Assembly: GCF_039555335.1 (NCBI RefSeq)
Contig: NC_092628.1
Span: 35,300,965 to 35,364,964, forward strand
DNA length: 64,000 bases
Source: Amphiura filiformis
Taxonomy: Eukaryota > Echinodermata > Ophiuroidea > Amphilepidida > Amphiuridae
Direction: 5' to 3'
The notes under the pieces were generated by a model that ran no database searches, had not been told where the DNA came from, and worked only from the letters and a program-made list of their open reading frames with translations. The translations under genes were made by a program, and so were the position numbers. Positions 43,850 to 55,700 of the stretch are shown here, piece after piece. Numbering within the stretch: the first letter of the stretch is position 1; every line of letters begins with the position of its first letter.

Positions 43850-44847
43850 GAGGTCGCATGTCACAAGTTGGTACCCAAAAAAAGGTGGAGGTGTTACAAT
43901 TTTTCGAATGTAGGCGAATGAAAAATGTCATAGTGAACCAACCCCTTGTACTATTGAGCTACTTTGGGTCTCATTTTAAAGCTAAAGAACAGGGCTAAAA
44001 CTGTGTAAACTAGTACTGAAAAGTGAGTCAAACTAAATAAATGGCATCAGCTGGAATTGAAAATTGACGGGGTGGAGGAGCAGGTGGGTCAGGAGCAGGT
44101 GGGTCAGGAGTAATGTATTAGCATAGGAAAATGTAAGATTTCCATAGTGTTGGTTTGAATAAATTATTGTATCTTCATAACTCCTTGTCATATTGAGCTT
44201 TTTAATGTCTCATTTTAGAGCCCATTACTCAATTTCATATTCCATATTAGTTTCTCATTACATTTTGTACCACGGGTTGCCTCTAAATGCACAGAAGTCA
44301 ATGCAATCACGTGCAAAAACTGCAAAGGTCCATATCTCCTTTAATATTCACTCTATCATGATAAATGTATGTATTTTCTGAAAGGAAATTGCACAAGGAA
44401 ACTAATTTTTGCACTATAAAAATTGTAGGAAGTAGTGTTGGGAAAATATGAATGATTAATTAAATTTTAATTTAAAAATATCAACTTTTTTTGGCACACC
44501 CTGTATATCGTGAATGCGATTACATAATTTTTTTTTGAAGGGTGAGACTGATGCATCACTATGTTGTGAACATATCTTAGCACATTGGACAAAATCCAAC
44601 TTCAGATATTTGTTGTGGGGTATTTTATGTGAATAAGGTCCAATTTGAGAAAAACGATTTGAAAATTTTGATTTACATTATGGCCTATGGGCTAATTAGT
44701 TATTAATTAGGCAATTACGCTAAAACGATAAACATTTTGAGGTAAAAATGGTATGAGATGTTGCAGTTTTACAATATTTATAACATATTAAAAAATAATT
44801 TTTTTGACCATTTTGCACAAAATGGACCACCTCGTGACATGCGACCA
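43850..44847. mobile_element. 1-kb element with GGTCGCATGTCAC ends
   Basis: Left GAGGTCGCATGTCACAAGTT and inverted right CATGGTCGCATGTCACGAGG share about 20 bp. Inside, two related segments carry CTTGTACTATTGAGCTACTT and CTTGTCATATTGAGCTTTTT followed by GTCTCATTTTA, about 230 bp apart. No transposase frame. Confidence 0.65.
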
Positions 44848-47094
44848 TGAGCTTCATATTGCATACAATTTGGGAGTAGATGATATCCTTTTCAATTATA
44901 ATAAAAATTGTTGATAAAGAAATTGGTTTATTTAGGGAGTGGTCACTGAAAACATGTTGAAAATATGCATATTTTTAAATCCTTGTGACAAGACAGATAA
45001 TTTGATATGCATTTGACAGTAATCTAAACATTCATTATTGGATTTACCCCCTCCTGGAGTTAGCTCACCCTTTTAGGAGGGACATTACAGCTCATTTTTG
45101 GGGCGCCAGCTATGGCTGGGCCCCTATATTGGCATGACTTTGCAAAAACCTTCTAATTTTGGTCTTTTTAGATTTTCCTTTTATCTGTTTTGTTTAAAGT
45201 ACATGCTTAGAATAAATAACACAACAAATTTGGTTTTGATTTTATTACTGTTTACTAATATGCCTTTAATACTAGTAAAGTAGTTCTATATACAGCAGGA
45301 ATTAACGCTTGAAATATGAAATTAATGCAAATGCCTTTAAGGTCTTCTAAACACGCGAGATGCCATTACATGCAAACAAGCGATTTCAAAAGATGGCGCT
45401 ATACTAACACAGTACGTTCCAGGTGATGTGCGACATGATGTGCTCTTTCTTTGCTTTCTATGCTAATATTACATTATTGTTTTAAAGAAAAAAAGTATCC
45501 AAATGGTTACATTGCAGCACATTACATCAAAGCTCCATTGGGCGCCCCATTCCTTTTTTAAAGGAATTTTTATTTAAAATTTTCTCAGAGAACCGATATC
45601 AACCCTCCAACCTGCTCTCGTGGACCCTAAATATAACCTTAACAATTAGTTGCATAAGTTACTAGGATCATATTGACAGTACCAGTGTGAAAAGAAATGC
45701 TTACATTGTCAGCTCATATCAATATGTGTAATGTTTCTTGAAACATGTGAAAATATAGAGACAAAATTGCTCTTATCTTTGTTGGTCCAAGAACCACAAA
45801 ACTTAAAGAACTGAGTACAACAAACTCCCTCTGTGATGCAAATGGCAATTTTTTTAGTATAATAATTGTGTCAAAAAGGAGTCATTGAGCGCTGAGTATG
45901 TCCTTATGGACAGCGATAAGGCAGATGAATTGTGTTAGTTTTTCTCTAGCATCAAAAGAGACGCAACTCAATTACACACTTGACTGACCTGCCTCGTTAC
46001 AATTCAGCGCAAGGAGACACCTGTGGGAAAAACTGATCACCATGGAGTAGCAACGTGACGTTGCTAAATGAAGTTTGATTGCTTGTAACTATGCACACTA
46101 TGCATGCAGCATGTGTTGAGAAGCGTGCACCATTTCAGGTTGGCTTAATAAACAAGGATGGGACCAGCCAGGGGACCAGCAACTGAATGGTTCAGTGTTT
46201 GAAGGAGTCAATTTACTTCATCTGAGGTTATGCTAAGTCATTGCCTCATGGAAAAAGTTTTTAATTGAACCAACTTCATTTGGTTGTCTGTTGGTATCAT
46301 ATATAATTTACATCACAATAACATGTTCATTGTTGATGCAAGCCACTACATAATGTAAGTGACAGGATCCCCTTCCCTCTAAGAAAAAAACACTGCAACA
46401 TCCAGGAATTGAGCTGAGCATAGACTGCCAGTTTTGCCATATAGAGTTGTTTATTAGGAAATATAAAAAATATGTTGAACTTGAATTGCAAAGATTTACT
46501 GTTCTCAAAGTACAATATACGATGAAAAGAGTCACATTATCGTATTATTGGATCTACCTGTTCAGTAACAGTACAGCCCCAAGTACAAATCAACCATGAA
46601 AGTCGACTATGGGTTTACTAGTGGAAGGAAGGGCCATAAACGTTGTCACCAAGATTGTGCATCCATTTATGAAATTGTTAAATCAGGTACCTGCAAAGTA
46701 AAGTCAGTAGCCCACTTGCTGAGCTAGTAATAGCAAACCTGGTTAAATTAACAGTCACTGTAAAGATATTTATTCTTTCTTTATTGAGGGTTATACTGCT
46801 TCAGTGACAAGCACTGCTTTTCAATGTGGATACATGTGGATACATGTGGAAAATCTAGTAATTGTGCACAAATTTACACACACCATGGTTAATCACCATA
46901 TGAATGTATCATGGATAAAAAAGAGGAACTGTTTGCCCTTTGCATGTTTTGAACAAATATAAACCTTATGAATTATGGTAGTTTGACTTCAAAGCACCTC
47001 ATAATTTGAAAACTTAAAACCTAAATCCGTACATCTGCAAGCAACTATGCACTGTCAAGATGCTACGCTTGTCATGAATTCAAAACTATACATG
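44848..47094. other. Noncoding, small possible MITE at 45098-45555
   Basis: TTGGGGCGCCAG near 45100 and GGGCGCCCCAT near 45540 could be short inverted ends of another element, but the match is only about ten bases. Nothing else recognised. Confidence 0.3.
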
Positions 47095-47303
47095 TGTGAC
47101 CTGCCACAACGAAATGAGTATAAAGTTGCAAGTTGGTAGTTTTGAGACATCCAGGCTGACTGAGTTGATGGCTTTGTTCAATCCACAAGTATGTCTGTGA
47201 ATGGGGCACAATAGGCATTCACAAAGACCACCAACGCAGTATTCAGGGCATATCGAAACTACCAACTTGCAACTTTATATTCATGTCAGTGTGGCAGGTC
47301 ACA
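47095..47303. mobile_element. MITE with TGTGACCTGCCAC ends
   Basis: Inverted arms of about 48 bp: TGTGACCTGCCACA, then TATAAAGTTGCAAGTTGG and TAGTTT on both sides. The ~110-bp centre is noncoding. Confidence 0.92.
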
Positions 47304-47499
47304 TATTGATTGGTACAAACTTTGATCCTCTGCACATGTGTAGTGCGCATTCTAGTACATTTTAGTAGGCATACTCATCTGCAGGAGTGCCTCTAAGTGA
47401 TAGGTTGTATTTTAGCTATATAGATAGTGCAGGATGCACAAAATTTTAGAGAAACTTGAAATATGAATCAACTTCCAATGTTTTTCTTTTCAATAAGTG

Positions 47500-47711
47500 T
47501 AGTGCCACGATCCATGGTCCATGGAGGCCAAAGGAGGCATTTTTGAAAATTGAGTTTAATTGGTACCTTATATAAACTTTAAGCTATCATATGCTGAACA
47601 TACCAAATATCTAGTATACTTGGTTCTAAAGTTCTGAAGTTTTGCAATGTCTATTATCTTATGTATTTTATTTACCACCTTTGGCCTCCATGGACCAGAT
47701 CATGTCACATA
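47500..47711. mobile_element. MITE, family 1 copy 2
   Basis: The right end (inverted TATGTGACATGATCTGGTCC) and the interior match 34051-34296. The left end has decayed to AGTGCCACGATCCATGGTCC. Confidence 0.85.
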
Positions 47712-49059
47712 ATACTAATCATGGCGTGTCCGACGGTCCGTCCCTCTGTCCACACGCTATCGCGTGCGTGTGGCTCGCTAACGCGTGCTCGCGGTGAGTG
47801 TCGCGTGCCTGTGGTGCGCTATCGCGTAGTGCGCGGAGTACCGACGGGCGCAGTGCGAGCATCGGAAAGCATTACAGTGTGGTTAATCGTGCAGGTGCAT
47901 CTCATCGGATCAATAGGCCTATTTTCAACACATATTTCAATACAGCACACATGCAGAGGCCTATTAAGTATTAGTAGCAGAACATGACTATTTCCGAGGT
48001 GCAATAGTTTTTTCCGTGAAATCTTGTAATTATATAAAAATGATTTCTTGAAAGCATAACACACAACACTCACACAAGCTTTAACCGTTTTATTAAGGCT
48101 ATCAAATATAAAAGATATCATACTAACAACAAAATCAGAATACACATATACATGTAATACTGAAATTAGAGCTTGAGTGTTCTAGACTACAAAATGAACC
48201 CCTAAAAATACTGATTTCTTCTCTTTTTCTCTAAAACTTATATTGATTTTTTCCATTTTTATGAAATTGGGAGACCCAATAATCTAGCAAGCCAGGTTTT
48301 GAAATATTTGCCAGGTTAGAAATATTATTCAGTGGATGAAAAAGTTTATTACAAAATGAGCTAAATATATAGAAAGAGAGGGCTGCCGTTTTTTTAACTA
48401 AATATATAGACACAGAAAGAAAAACAAAATTTCAACAAATTTATACCATTCCTTGGAGCATAGCAAAGATGATACAATATCTTAACTTTAAATTTGCTCT
48501 ATTTGTTCAACTCAACACTGGTGTGTGTTCTCAACACTCTTGGCTAGAGAAGATTTCCATTTTCTCTGAAAACATTGTGTTCCAAATTGCCTAGGGGCTT
48601 GTGCATTATTCTTCGATTTCTGAATAAATATTATTGCTTATGATGAATTGTATCTGTGATGGTAAGAGTAAAATATGTGAGAAGAGACATTGTATTTGAT
48701 TCAATTGAAACTCTTGTGATAGCTCATTGGATCATGTAATAACTCTTGTGATACAGCATGAGATATCTGATTACAATGATATAACCTCAAGGTCATTGCC
48801 ATACCAAGGCTACATTGTGCACCAAGTTTGTCTTTGCGAGTTTACTAACGGTCGGTCGCTTCCAGTCTATTTTATCATTTTCTATCAGAAACTACTCACA
48901 TGTTGCAAATCCAGTAGTGAATCCTTACAGCAAATAATGCATATAAGCTGAAATATATTATTACTTTCTGTGGGAAAGTGGATTCGATTTTATTAATATC
49001 AAACTTTTTATTAATATGGGTGGGAGGGAACCACAAAATAGTATTTTTTGCACTAACAT
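47712..49059. other. Noncoding, nothing recognised
   Basis: A CpG-rich patch at about 47725-47870 contains repeated TCGCGTGC-like words. The rest is AT-rich. Open frames across the patch show no family resemblance. Confidence 0.45.
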
Positions 49060-49570
49060 AAAGCTGACACACAGATAAATGGTAGGGTTGTATGATGAGA
49101 TCCGTAGATATAAAGTGTGTAATTTAAGCCCTATGTGCATGATTTTTGTTTTGACATAATATTGGTTTTAACTCAAAAAACACAGGATCTATGGAAATGG
49201 AAATGTGATTATTGGCTTCCTTGACACATTTGTTTTTATGTCGAGCATATCTAGGCATTAACAGCTGAAATCTAGGAGATAACGATGACGAAACTGTGGC
49301 CAGGCACAAGTGACCTGGCGAAGGGGTCGCCGTAGATAGCTCAGGGTATTTTTATCATGGCCATTACTAGATGAACCACAAGGAGAGCGGAGATTTTTTT
49401 GGTCCTGCTGGGAATAGAACCCGGGACCTCTCGCACCAAAGGCAAAGACCTTAACCAGTGTGCCATGCTGCTCCCTCATTTCCTACAAGATCAATGTAGT
49501 AATATTAAGAGGTACAATGAATTTTTTTAGTTAAATGGCTTAAACTGGAAAAATATGTCTCCTGCCATGT
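49060..49570 (+). repeat. Dispersed repeat, copy C, split by a SINE
   Basis: Same ordered words as copy B at 37175-37620 up to ATTGGCTTCCTTGACACATT, then about 245 bp of SINE, then TTCCTACAAGATCAATGTAG and TTAAATGGCTTAAACT. Copy B has the two halves adjacent, so it acts as an empty-site control. Confidence 0.85.
49231..49476 (-). mobile_element. tRNA-derived SINE, minus strand
   Basis: On the minus strand the A box is TGGCACACTGG (49455-49465) and the B box region is GGGTTCTATTCC (49411-49422), preceded by GAGAGGTCCC. The tRNA-like head begins about 49476 and the body continues to about 49231. It differs in body and tail from the SINE at 14839. CATT on each side may be a target duplication. 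Confidence 0.8.
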
Positions 49571-52224
49571 TCCACTCGCCTTAAAGTTGAACTTAAGTAA
49601 AATACAGTAGCTTCTTTGCTCAATAACGAGATTGGGCTGCTGATAATAGGGACTGATATTGTATATCAGAATTATATGCCATATATATTGCAATAATCTT
49701 TGATTTGTGTTGTCCAATGTGATAGGAATCCATTTTTCACAAATCCACATATACCCACTACATCATAGAACATCTATAGACTATTATGAGCAGACAAGAG
49801 TAAGTGGGGCACTGTGCAATAATGCCATTCAAAATACATGCTATATGATGTCATACGGAAATGATTTCTTGTGAAATGCATGCCTGCAATTGCTGGGGCA
49901 ATCTGTAGTGTTTGGTGATGGAACATTGCGCTTACAGCTTAATATATCTTGTTTTGAAATAGATCAACCCCGACGGTCTGTCACAAATTGGACTTTGCCA
50001 CATCATGTATTATTTAAAAGCTTTTCTCCCTGCCAAATTCACTGCATTGCATTATTAATAATTTTTTTTGCATTTGTACACAACAACATCATCCTAGCTT
50101 TTGTTTAACATTCTTAAATTTTGCAATTATTACAAAAATACTAGTTGAAATATGCATTTAATTTACCCATCAATAGAACTTGAGTAATGTTATATCAGCA
50201 GGATTATGCCTATAGCATCTTATAAGCTCTTACTTGGTTCTTTAACCTGATATACTTATATACTTTGACAGATTGATCTCTGAATGAGCTAGGTCAGATA
50301 TGGCATTATTACTGTTGAATGTAGGTAATGGAACTATGCCACTAGGAGGAGATTGTGTCATTCAATGTTCACACCAAACCTCTAGTATGTTAAGGTAGGG
50401 AAAAGAGGAACCGATCCTGGCAGGTAGACTCTATAGCAATATATCCATGTGAGTATGTGAAATGTTTAGAGCAGGTGTTGCCTCTTGCCTGCCCACAGGT
50501 CAAATCACACCTGTAGCTTCTACAATATAGTATCTTTGGTTTAATCTTCTCCAAGAAAAAGATATGATAAGTAAAATTTCAAGAAAGAAACTAGGTCATA
50601 GTGTATGGAAAGTAATAAAAAGGCTGCAAACCTCTGTTGCATCGGCAAGGAATTATGAGCATTTGTTAGTCCCACCTATTTACTTTCTAAAGTTTCAACG
50701 GTTCTTCTCCAAATACTGTGATTTTTATCAGGAAAATTCAAACAATCAATTATTTCAAACAATATAGAAGTGTACAAAAATGTAGGGAGGCACTACTTAT
50801 TGTGCTTGGGAGCAGTGTTTTAACATGCTGTTACTCCGCCTGGATTTCCCATTGGGTGCTCCTTATCACCAGCTTTCTGGATCAGCAATTTCTTTTTTAC
50901 ACCCAAATTTGCTGTTAATGCCCAGGCAGGCTTTTGACATTAAAAAAATATCTAAGATATCTAACAGAATCTCATCCATTAGTACTAATTATTACACTGA
51001 CAAATCGTAAGATTTCCAAAATTGTGGAATAATGATATCTGATGACTGACTGTGAACAGGACCACTGCAGAATATAAATTTAATGCCATAACCCCAATGG
51101 ATTCCATCTATAGACTCTTTATATAAGTAACTTTTACAAATCAGTAAATATCATTCATTATAAATCAGATTGGTGATTAGTTTCATTCCATGGGAATAGA
51201 TGATATGATCAGTCATACATGTATAGAGTCAACCAGGATATAATTTGTATTATGCTGAATCACTTTGGATGCCCATCGGTTATGAGATCTATTGTTTATG
51301 CAATCTAGGTCTCATTGTAAGGATACTAATGGGCCGATGACCCGCATACTTTATTGAACTTCCTTCCTAGCTTGAATAATTTGTTTCTGAAACAACTTGT
51401 TGCACTGTAGTTTCTGTAATATTTGAGATTTTTAGCTGGTAAGGAATCGGGATCCAATACAGGGCCCAGCTACAGGGTAAAAAGAGGCTTTTTTCGAGGG
51501 TAGCCATGCAACTTGGCAAAAGTCTTCTAGGACACCAAAGCAAGCAATCACATGCTAATAAACATGTCCAAGGTTGTACATTTAGAGGTGGGGGCACAAA
51601 GGCATATGATGCCCAAGGCCTTTGGTGCCTCTTATTTTCCCTGCCACTAGAACTTCCAGTATGATGTCTTTATTCACCTGTTTCTAAGGCAGTCAGTAAT
51701 TATACATCAAATATAGAAAACAGAAATGAAAATATTGTTGATAACTACTATTGTTGATGTGCTGGAGGCACATATATACATACTAGATTTCGCGGTTCTC
51801 GCGTCGGGCGGTTCTCGTGATAGGTCTATTTCTACCACGTGTATAATTTATATGTGGTATTTTTTTTATTTGGGGTCAGAGGTCATTAATGGACCACTTC
51901 TGGTCTAAAACAAAATACTGGCAATAATTTTTTTAGCCAGGAAAAACAGCAGAGAGCCGGTATGTTCATACATGATTTGCTGTTACGCAGTGTATATGTG
52001 ATATTTTTTTATTTGGGGTGAAAGGTCATTAATAAGGGGTCACTTCCGGTCCAAGACGAAATACCTTCAAATTGCATCTTCTGCCACAAACAACATAGCT
52101 GAATATCGCTAATTACACACATGAATTGACATAAGCCAGTGTCTATAGGATGTTCACAGATTTAGGGTCAAAGGTCATTAAGCCAGCTAGCCTGTTTGTT
52201 CGTGTTGTATGCAACACTAGTTCT
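49571..52224. other. Noncoding, nothing firm
   Basis: AT-rich. TATATGTG(G/A)TATTTTTTT, then ATTTGGGGT and AGGTCATTAAT occurs twice (51853 and 51990), suggesting a diverged tandem duplication at about 51780-52060. No gene seen. Confidence 0.45.
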
Positions 52225-52970
52225 GAAATTCTGATTTTATTGACAAGTAAAAATCTAGCACTTATGTAAGACTCAGACTGCATGTCATAGTGTTGCATCA
52301 TGTCACTTGTAAACAAACAATACAGGACATGTGTTTTTTGGGAAATAGCCACAATTAATGGTAGCACTATTTTTCAAACTGATCATGAATTTTGATCATG
52401 CCACTTTATACTTTATTCAAGTTTGAAGCATGCTCCTGTGATTATAAAGTAGACCTTAAAGGAGGTTCAGTGTAATTCGACTGCTCAGTGCCAGAATTAG
52501 GTGAGTGCAATAGCTGCCTTGTGTAGTTGCTATGTGTAGATGAGAGTACAATGTACTGTGTTTAAATTGCCAAATGTTCACAGGGCAGCCATTGCACTTA
52601 CCCAAGCACTGAGCAGTCTAATGTTCAGTATCTGTTTTGTTTAAACAAACAACACAGGACATGTGTTGGAAAATAGCCACAACGGTAGCCAAACTGATCG
52701 TGAATTTTGATCACACTTTATACTTGTCGAGTTTGAAGCGTGCTCCTGTGATTATAAAGTAGATCTTGACATACAAGCTTTTTAAGGTTCAGTATAATTG
52801 TCTTCCTGTATCTGTTTTTAACATGAAATGTATCACTTGTGTCATATAGACTAAGATGTCAGGTGTTACATCATTTCACTTGTACACAAAAACACAAGAC
52901 ATGTGCAGGTGTTACCTTGCCACAGTCATAACACAACTTGCAAGCTAGCTAATCATGAATTTCAGTCAGG
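52225..52970. repeat. Diverged tandem repeat, about 2.5 copies
   Basis: ACAGGACATGTGTT..AATAGCCACAA, AAACTGATC-TGAATTTTGAT and TGCTCCTGTGATTATAAAGT occur from 52312 and again from 52640. A third partial copy is at about 52880. A MITE is inserted in the spacer. Confidence 0.85.
52479..52618. mobile_element. 140-bp MITE with GACTGCTCAGTG ends
   Basis: The inverted arms of about 45 bp share GACTGCTCAGTGC, then AGTGCAAT-GCTGCC and TGTG. The spacer at the same place in the next tandem copy lacks it, which supports insertion. Confidence 0.85.
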
Positions 52971-53840
52971 TAGTGTCGGTGAAATAAGAGTAGAAGCAGT
53001 GTAATTGTAATGCAAAGAGGAACTTATGTAATTATGGTTCTTGATGCGGTAGAGAGGAGTATATGAATGCGTATTCATCAGTCTGTTTCATGCACATGTT
53101 ATAGGAAATGTCAACCCTTATGTCTGGCCAATACAATGATTGAGCCAATACAATCAAGCTATTTTCCTGCGAAAGCTCTGTTGTCATATATAGGCATGGT
53201 ATTACGATGGATTTCACAAGTGCTGCATGCTTGAATTATTCTTTACATTCTTTATGCAGTTCTCAGTCCAGAGTAGATATCTTACACTACCCACAATGCA
53301 TTTCTTCCATTTCAATTTTCTGTACTGATTTGCTATCTAATGCAACATGGGTTGAAAGTGACAAAAAGTACCTTAATGAACAGAGCACATCAAGGTCTTG
53401 CACAATATGTGTATTTCTTGACTATCAGCCCATGCTTTGCCAGTCTATTCTCAACATGAAAACAAAGGGAACCAGTTCAAAGTTATAGAAGTTTCATTTC
53501 ATGTAATGATGTGATGTGTCATGTATGTTGCAAAGGATTCTGGGAAGGGTAAGATATCTTATCTGTTCTCAATCTACCCAGATGTAAATTGTTATTGAGC
53601 AAGAGCACCTTTGTGTATGTGCATTTTACCTATCTCTGGGCTACAATGAAACTGGGAATGAAACACAGTAGTAGTCACAGGCCTTAAAGGGGTATTTTGT
53701 GATTCACAAAATGTACAAAAAATTTCTTGCAGATTCATTCGTTTAGCAAAAATATCGTCAAATTTGAATTACATTCTGGTTAACATAAAGAAATTACAAC
53801 ACAGTGTCCTATGCCCGGGGTCATATGGAGCAGTGCAATA
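52971..53840. other. Noncoding, nothing recognised
   Basis: No supported gene, RNA or element. Confidence 0.5.
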
Positions 53841-54673
53841 TATAAACTCCTCAACAAAAGTTTGGAAAGTTTTTTCAAGCATCTGTATCTCAAATTATTT
53901 GTGACATATTCATATCGTGTTGCATATCAATGGATAGCGACAATACTCCTCTTTACAGTGACACCCCATTTGAAACAATAACATTTTTCACGGCTGAGTA
54001 CACGCCTTGTGAATGTAATAGGGTCTCAAACAGAATTTGCCAAATTGACCATTATTCTGTGCTCACACAACGCTAGCCACTAACCTCAATAGCGGGTGGA
54101 AAAACCACAGGCAGCCACAATAGTCAGGCACCTTCTCCTCATGCTGCTCAGCGACCTGGTTACATGTTACTGTGGCATAGCATTCCATTCTTCAACAAGG
54201 ATTCGTCGCAGGTCATTCAATGTGGTTGCATATGGGCTTCCCTGGCACGTACAGCATGATCAAGCTGGTCCCACAAGTGTTCAATCGGGTTGAGGTCTGA
54301 CCGCCGGGTATGGCCTGATGGCAGGCCATTTTGGCTCTACTCCCATATTCTCTAGGTAGTCGTTGACGACCGTGGCTCTGTGGGGAGAGCGGTATCATCT
54401 TGGAGGATTGCATTAGGTCCTAGATTGTGAAGATATGGATTGCAGCTTGCTGCACAGAATAATGCTCAATTTGGCAAATTCTGTTTGAGACCCCACTACA
54501 TTCACAAGGCGTGTACTCAGCCGTGAAAAATGTTATTGTTTCAAATGGGGTGTCATTGTAAAGGGGAGTATTGTAGCTATCCATTGATATGCAACACGAT
54601 ATGAATATGTCACAAATAATTTGAGATACAGATGCTTGAAAAAACTTTCCAAACTTTTGTTGAGGAGTTTATA
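53841..54673 (-). mobile_element. Tc1/mariner-like element, internally deleted, long TIRs
   Basis: The left arm (53841-54062) and right arm (54452-54673) are inverted copies of about 222 bp, starting TATAAACTCCTCAACAAAAG and flanked by TA duplications (53839-53840 and 54674-54675). Between them is a fragment of a Tc1-type transposase on the minus strand. The arm-to-arm match is very high. Long arms with a TA target are typical of the inverted-repeat/direct-repeat type of Tc1 element. Confidence 0.93.
54210..54420 (-). pseudogene. Tc1-type transposase fragment, frameshifted
   Basis: The minus strand encodes LQDDTA, then in a shifted frame HRATVVNDYLENMGVEPKWP, then in a further frame DLNPIEHLWDQLDHAVRAR. 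These correspond to the C-terminal half of the DDE catalytic domain, with the second Asp in QDD and the final Glu in NPIEHLWD. The N-terminal DNA-binding domains and first Asp are missing, and at least two frame changes are present, so it is inactive. Confidence 0.9.
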
Positions 54674-54675
54674 TA

Positions 54676-55489
54676 ATCATGCGTAACTCGCAAATGCAAA
54701 ATATCGGAATCAACTGAAATTTTGTGAATAAGCTTTTTTTGTGGATATCCACTGAAAATGTCATTAAAAGAGGATTCTCTCGGTAGGACATCCAGGAACA
54801 TCGTCCCCTTTGTCTCCTTTGCACAAGCCCGTGCATAGCAACCAGCTTGAGGAATGGGAACTGCACATACACACACTGGTTTTACAAGGCTTTTTCCACT
54901 GTGTGATGTCAGCCCGACAGAGAGAATGCTATTGCAAAATACTCCTTTGATTTAAAGATAATAATGATAATATGCAAGAACAAAATAAAGAAAATAAGGA
55001 AATGTAACAGAACTGAAATGTAACAGAAATGTGATTCAATTGAAAAAATAGACTTTATTTATACCTAAATTACCACTTAAATATCCTGGAAAAAGGATGG
55101 ATTATATAGTGGCTGATCATTTTAGAGTGTAGGTCATGTTGCAATTCTTATAGGAAACTATTGGATGGAATCACTTTAAATCAATATGTTTGCTCTTCAA
55201 TATATTTATCATCTGAAAGAATATGGCCATACCAATTTACACAGAAAAGTGTTCTCTGTGAGGTTCACATGTGCACCTTGTACACAAAGTGGAGCAAGTC
55301 CTAGGACTATTATGTAGTGATGGACAAATTCACTGATGATTGACAAACATTAATGGCAGAAACTCATTTGCATAACTGGAGTTAGAAACTTTTCATGATA
55401 AAAACTTGAATGGTGGTAATGCATTTGCAGATTGCAGATTTGCAAAGCAAATCATGCACTGACGCTGCATATTCACCTCATATTTTAGC
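54676..55489. other. Noncoding, nothing recognised
   Basis: AT-rich. No element or gene recognised. Confidence 0.5.
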
Positions 55490-55700
55490 AATTAAAGTCC
55501 AAAAATGAGCAGAAACAGAGTAAAATACATTATCCAGGGTCCAAAAATATTGTACACTTACTAAGCTGTCACATTTATCTCTAAGCAGCTGCTTGTGCAT
55601 ATTTACGCGATGACTGCGGATTCCCCTGATTGCATTGGTTTGTGTGCGTGTGCGTATCATATCACTCAGCAATACAAAAGTCAAATATTTTCTTACTGAT
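55490..55700 (+). repeat. Dispersed repeat D, copy 1 (empty site)
   Basis: ATCCAGGGTCCAAAAATATT, GACTGCGGATT, TATCATATCACT and ACAAAAGTCAAATA recur in order at 58500-59065. Here the last two words are only about 20 bp apart, so this copy lacks the MITE present in the other. Confidence 0.75.

Noticed and set aside
47661..48145. Opposed ORFs across the CpG-rich patch at 47.7-47.9 kb
   Set aside because: They are open on both strands because of G+C-rich short repeats. There are no splice or homology signals.
49405..49476. tRNA gene on the minus strand
   Set aside because: Same reasoning: a tRNA-like promoter head fused to a longer body, inserted in a dispersed repeat.
54610..54876. Minus-strand ORFs overlapping the right Tc1 arm
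   Set aside because: They read through the inverted terminal repeat into flank, and no domain is recognisable.
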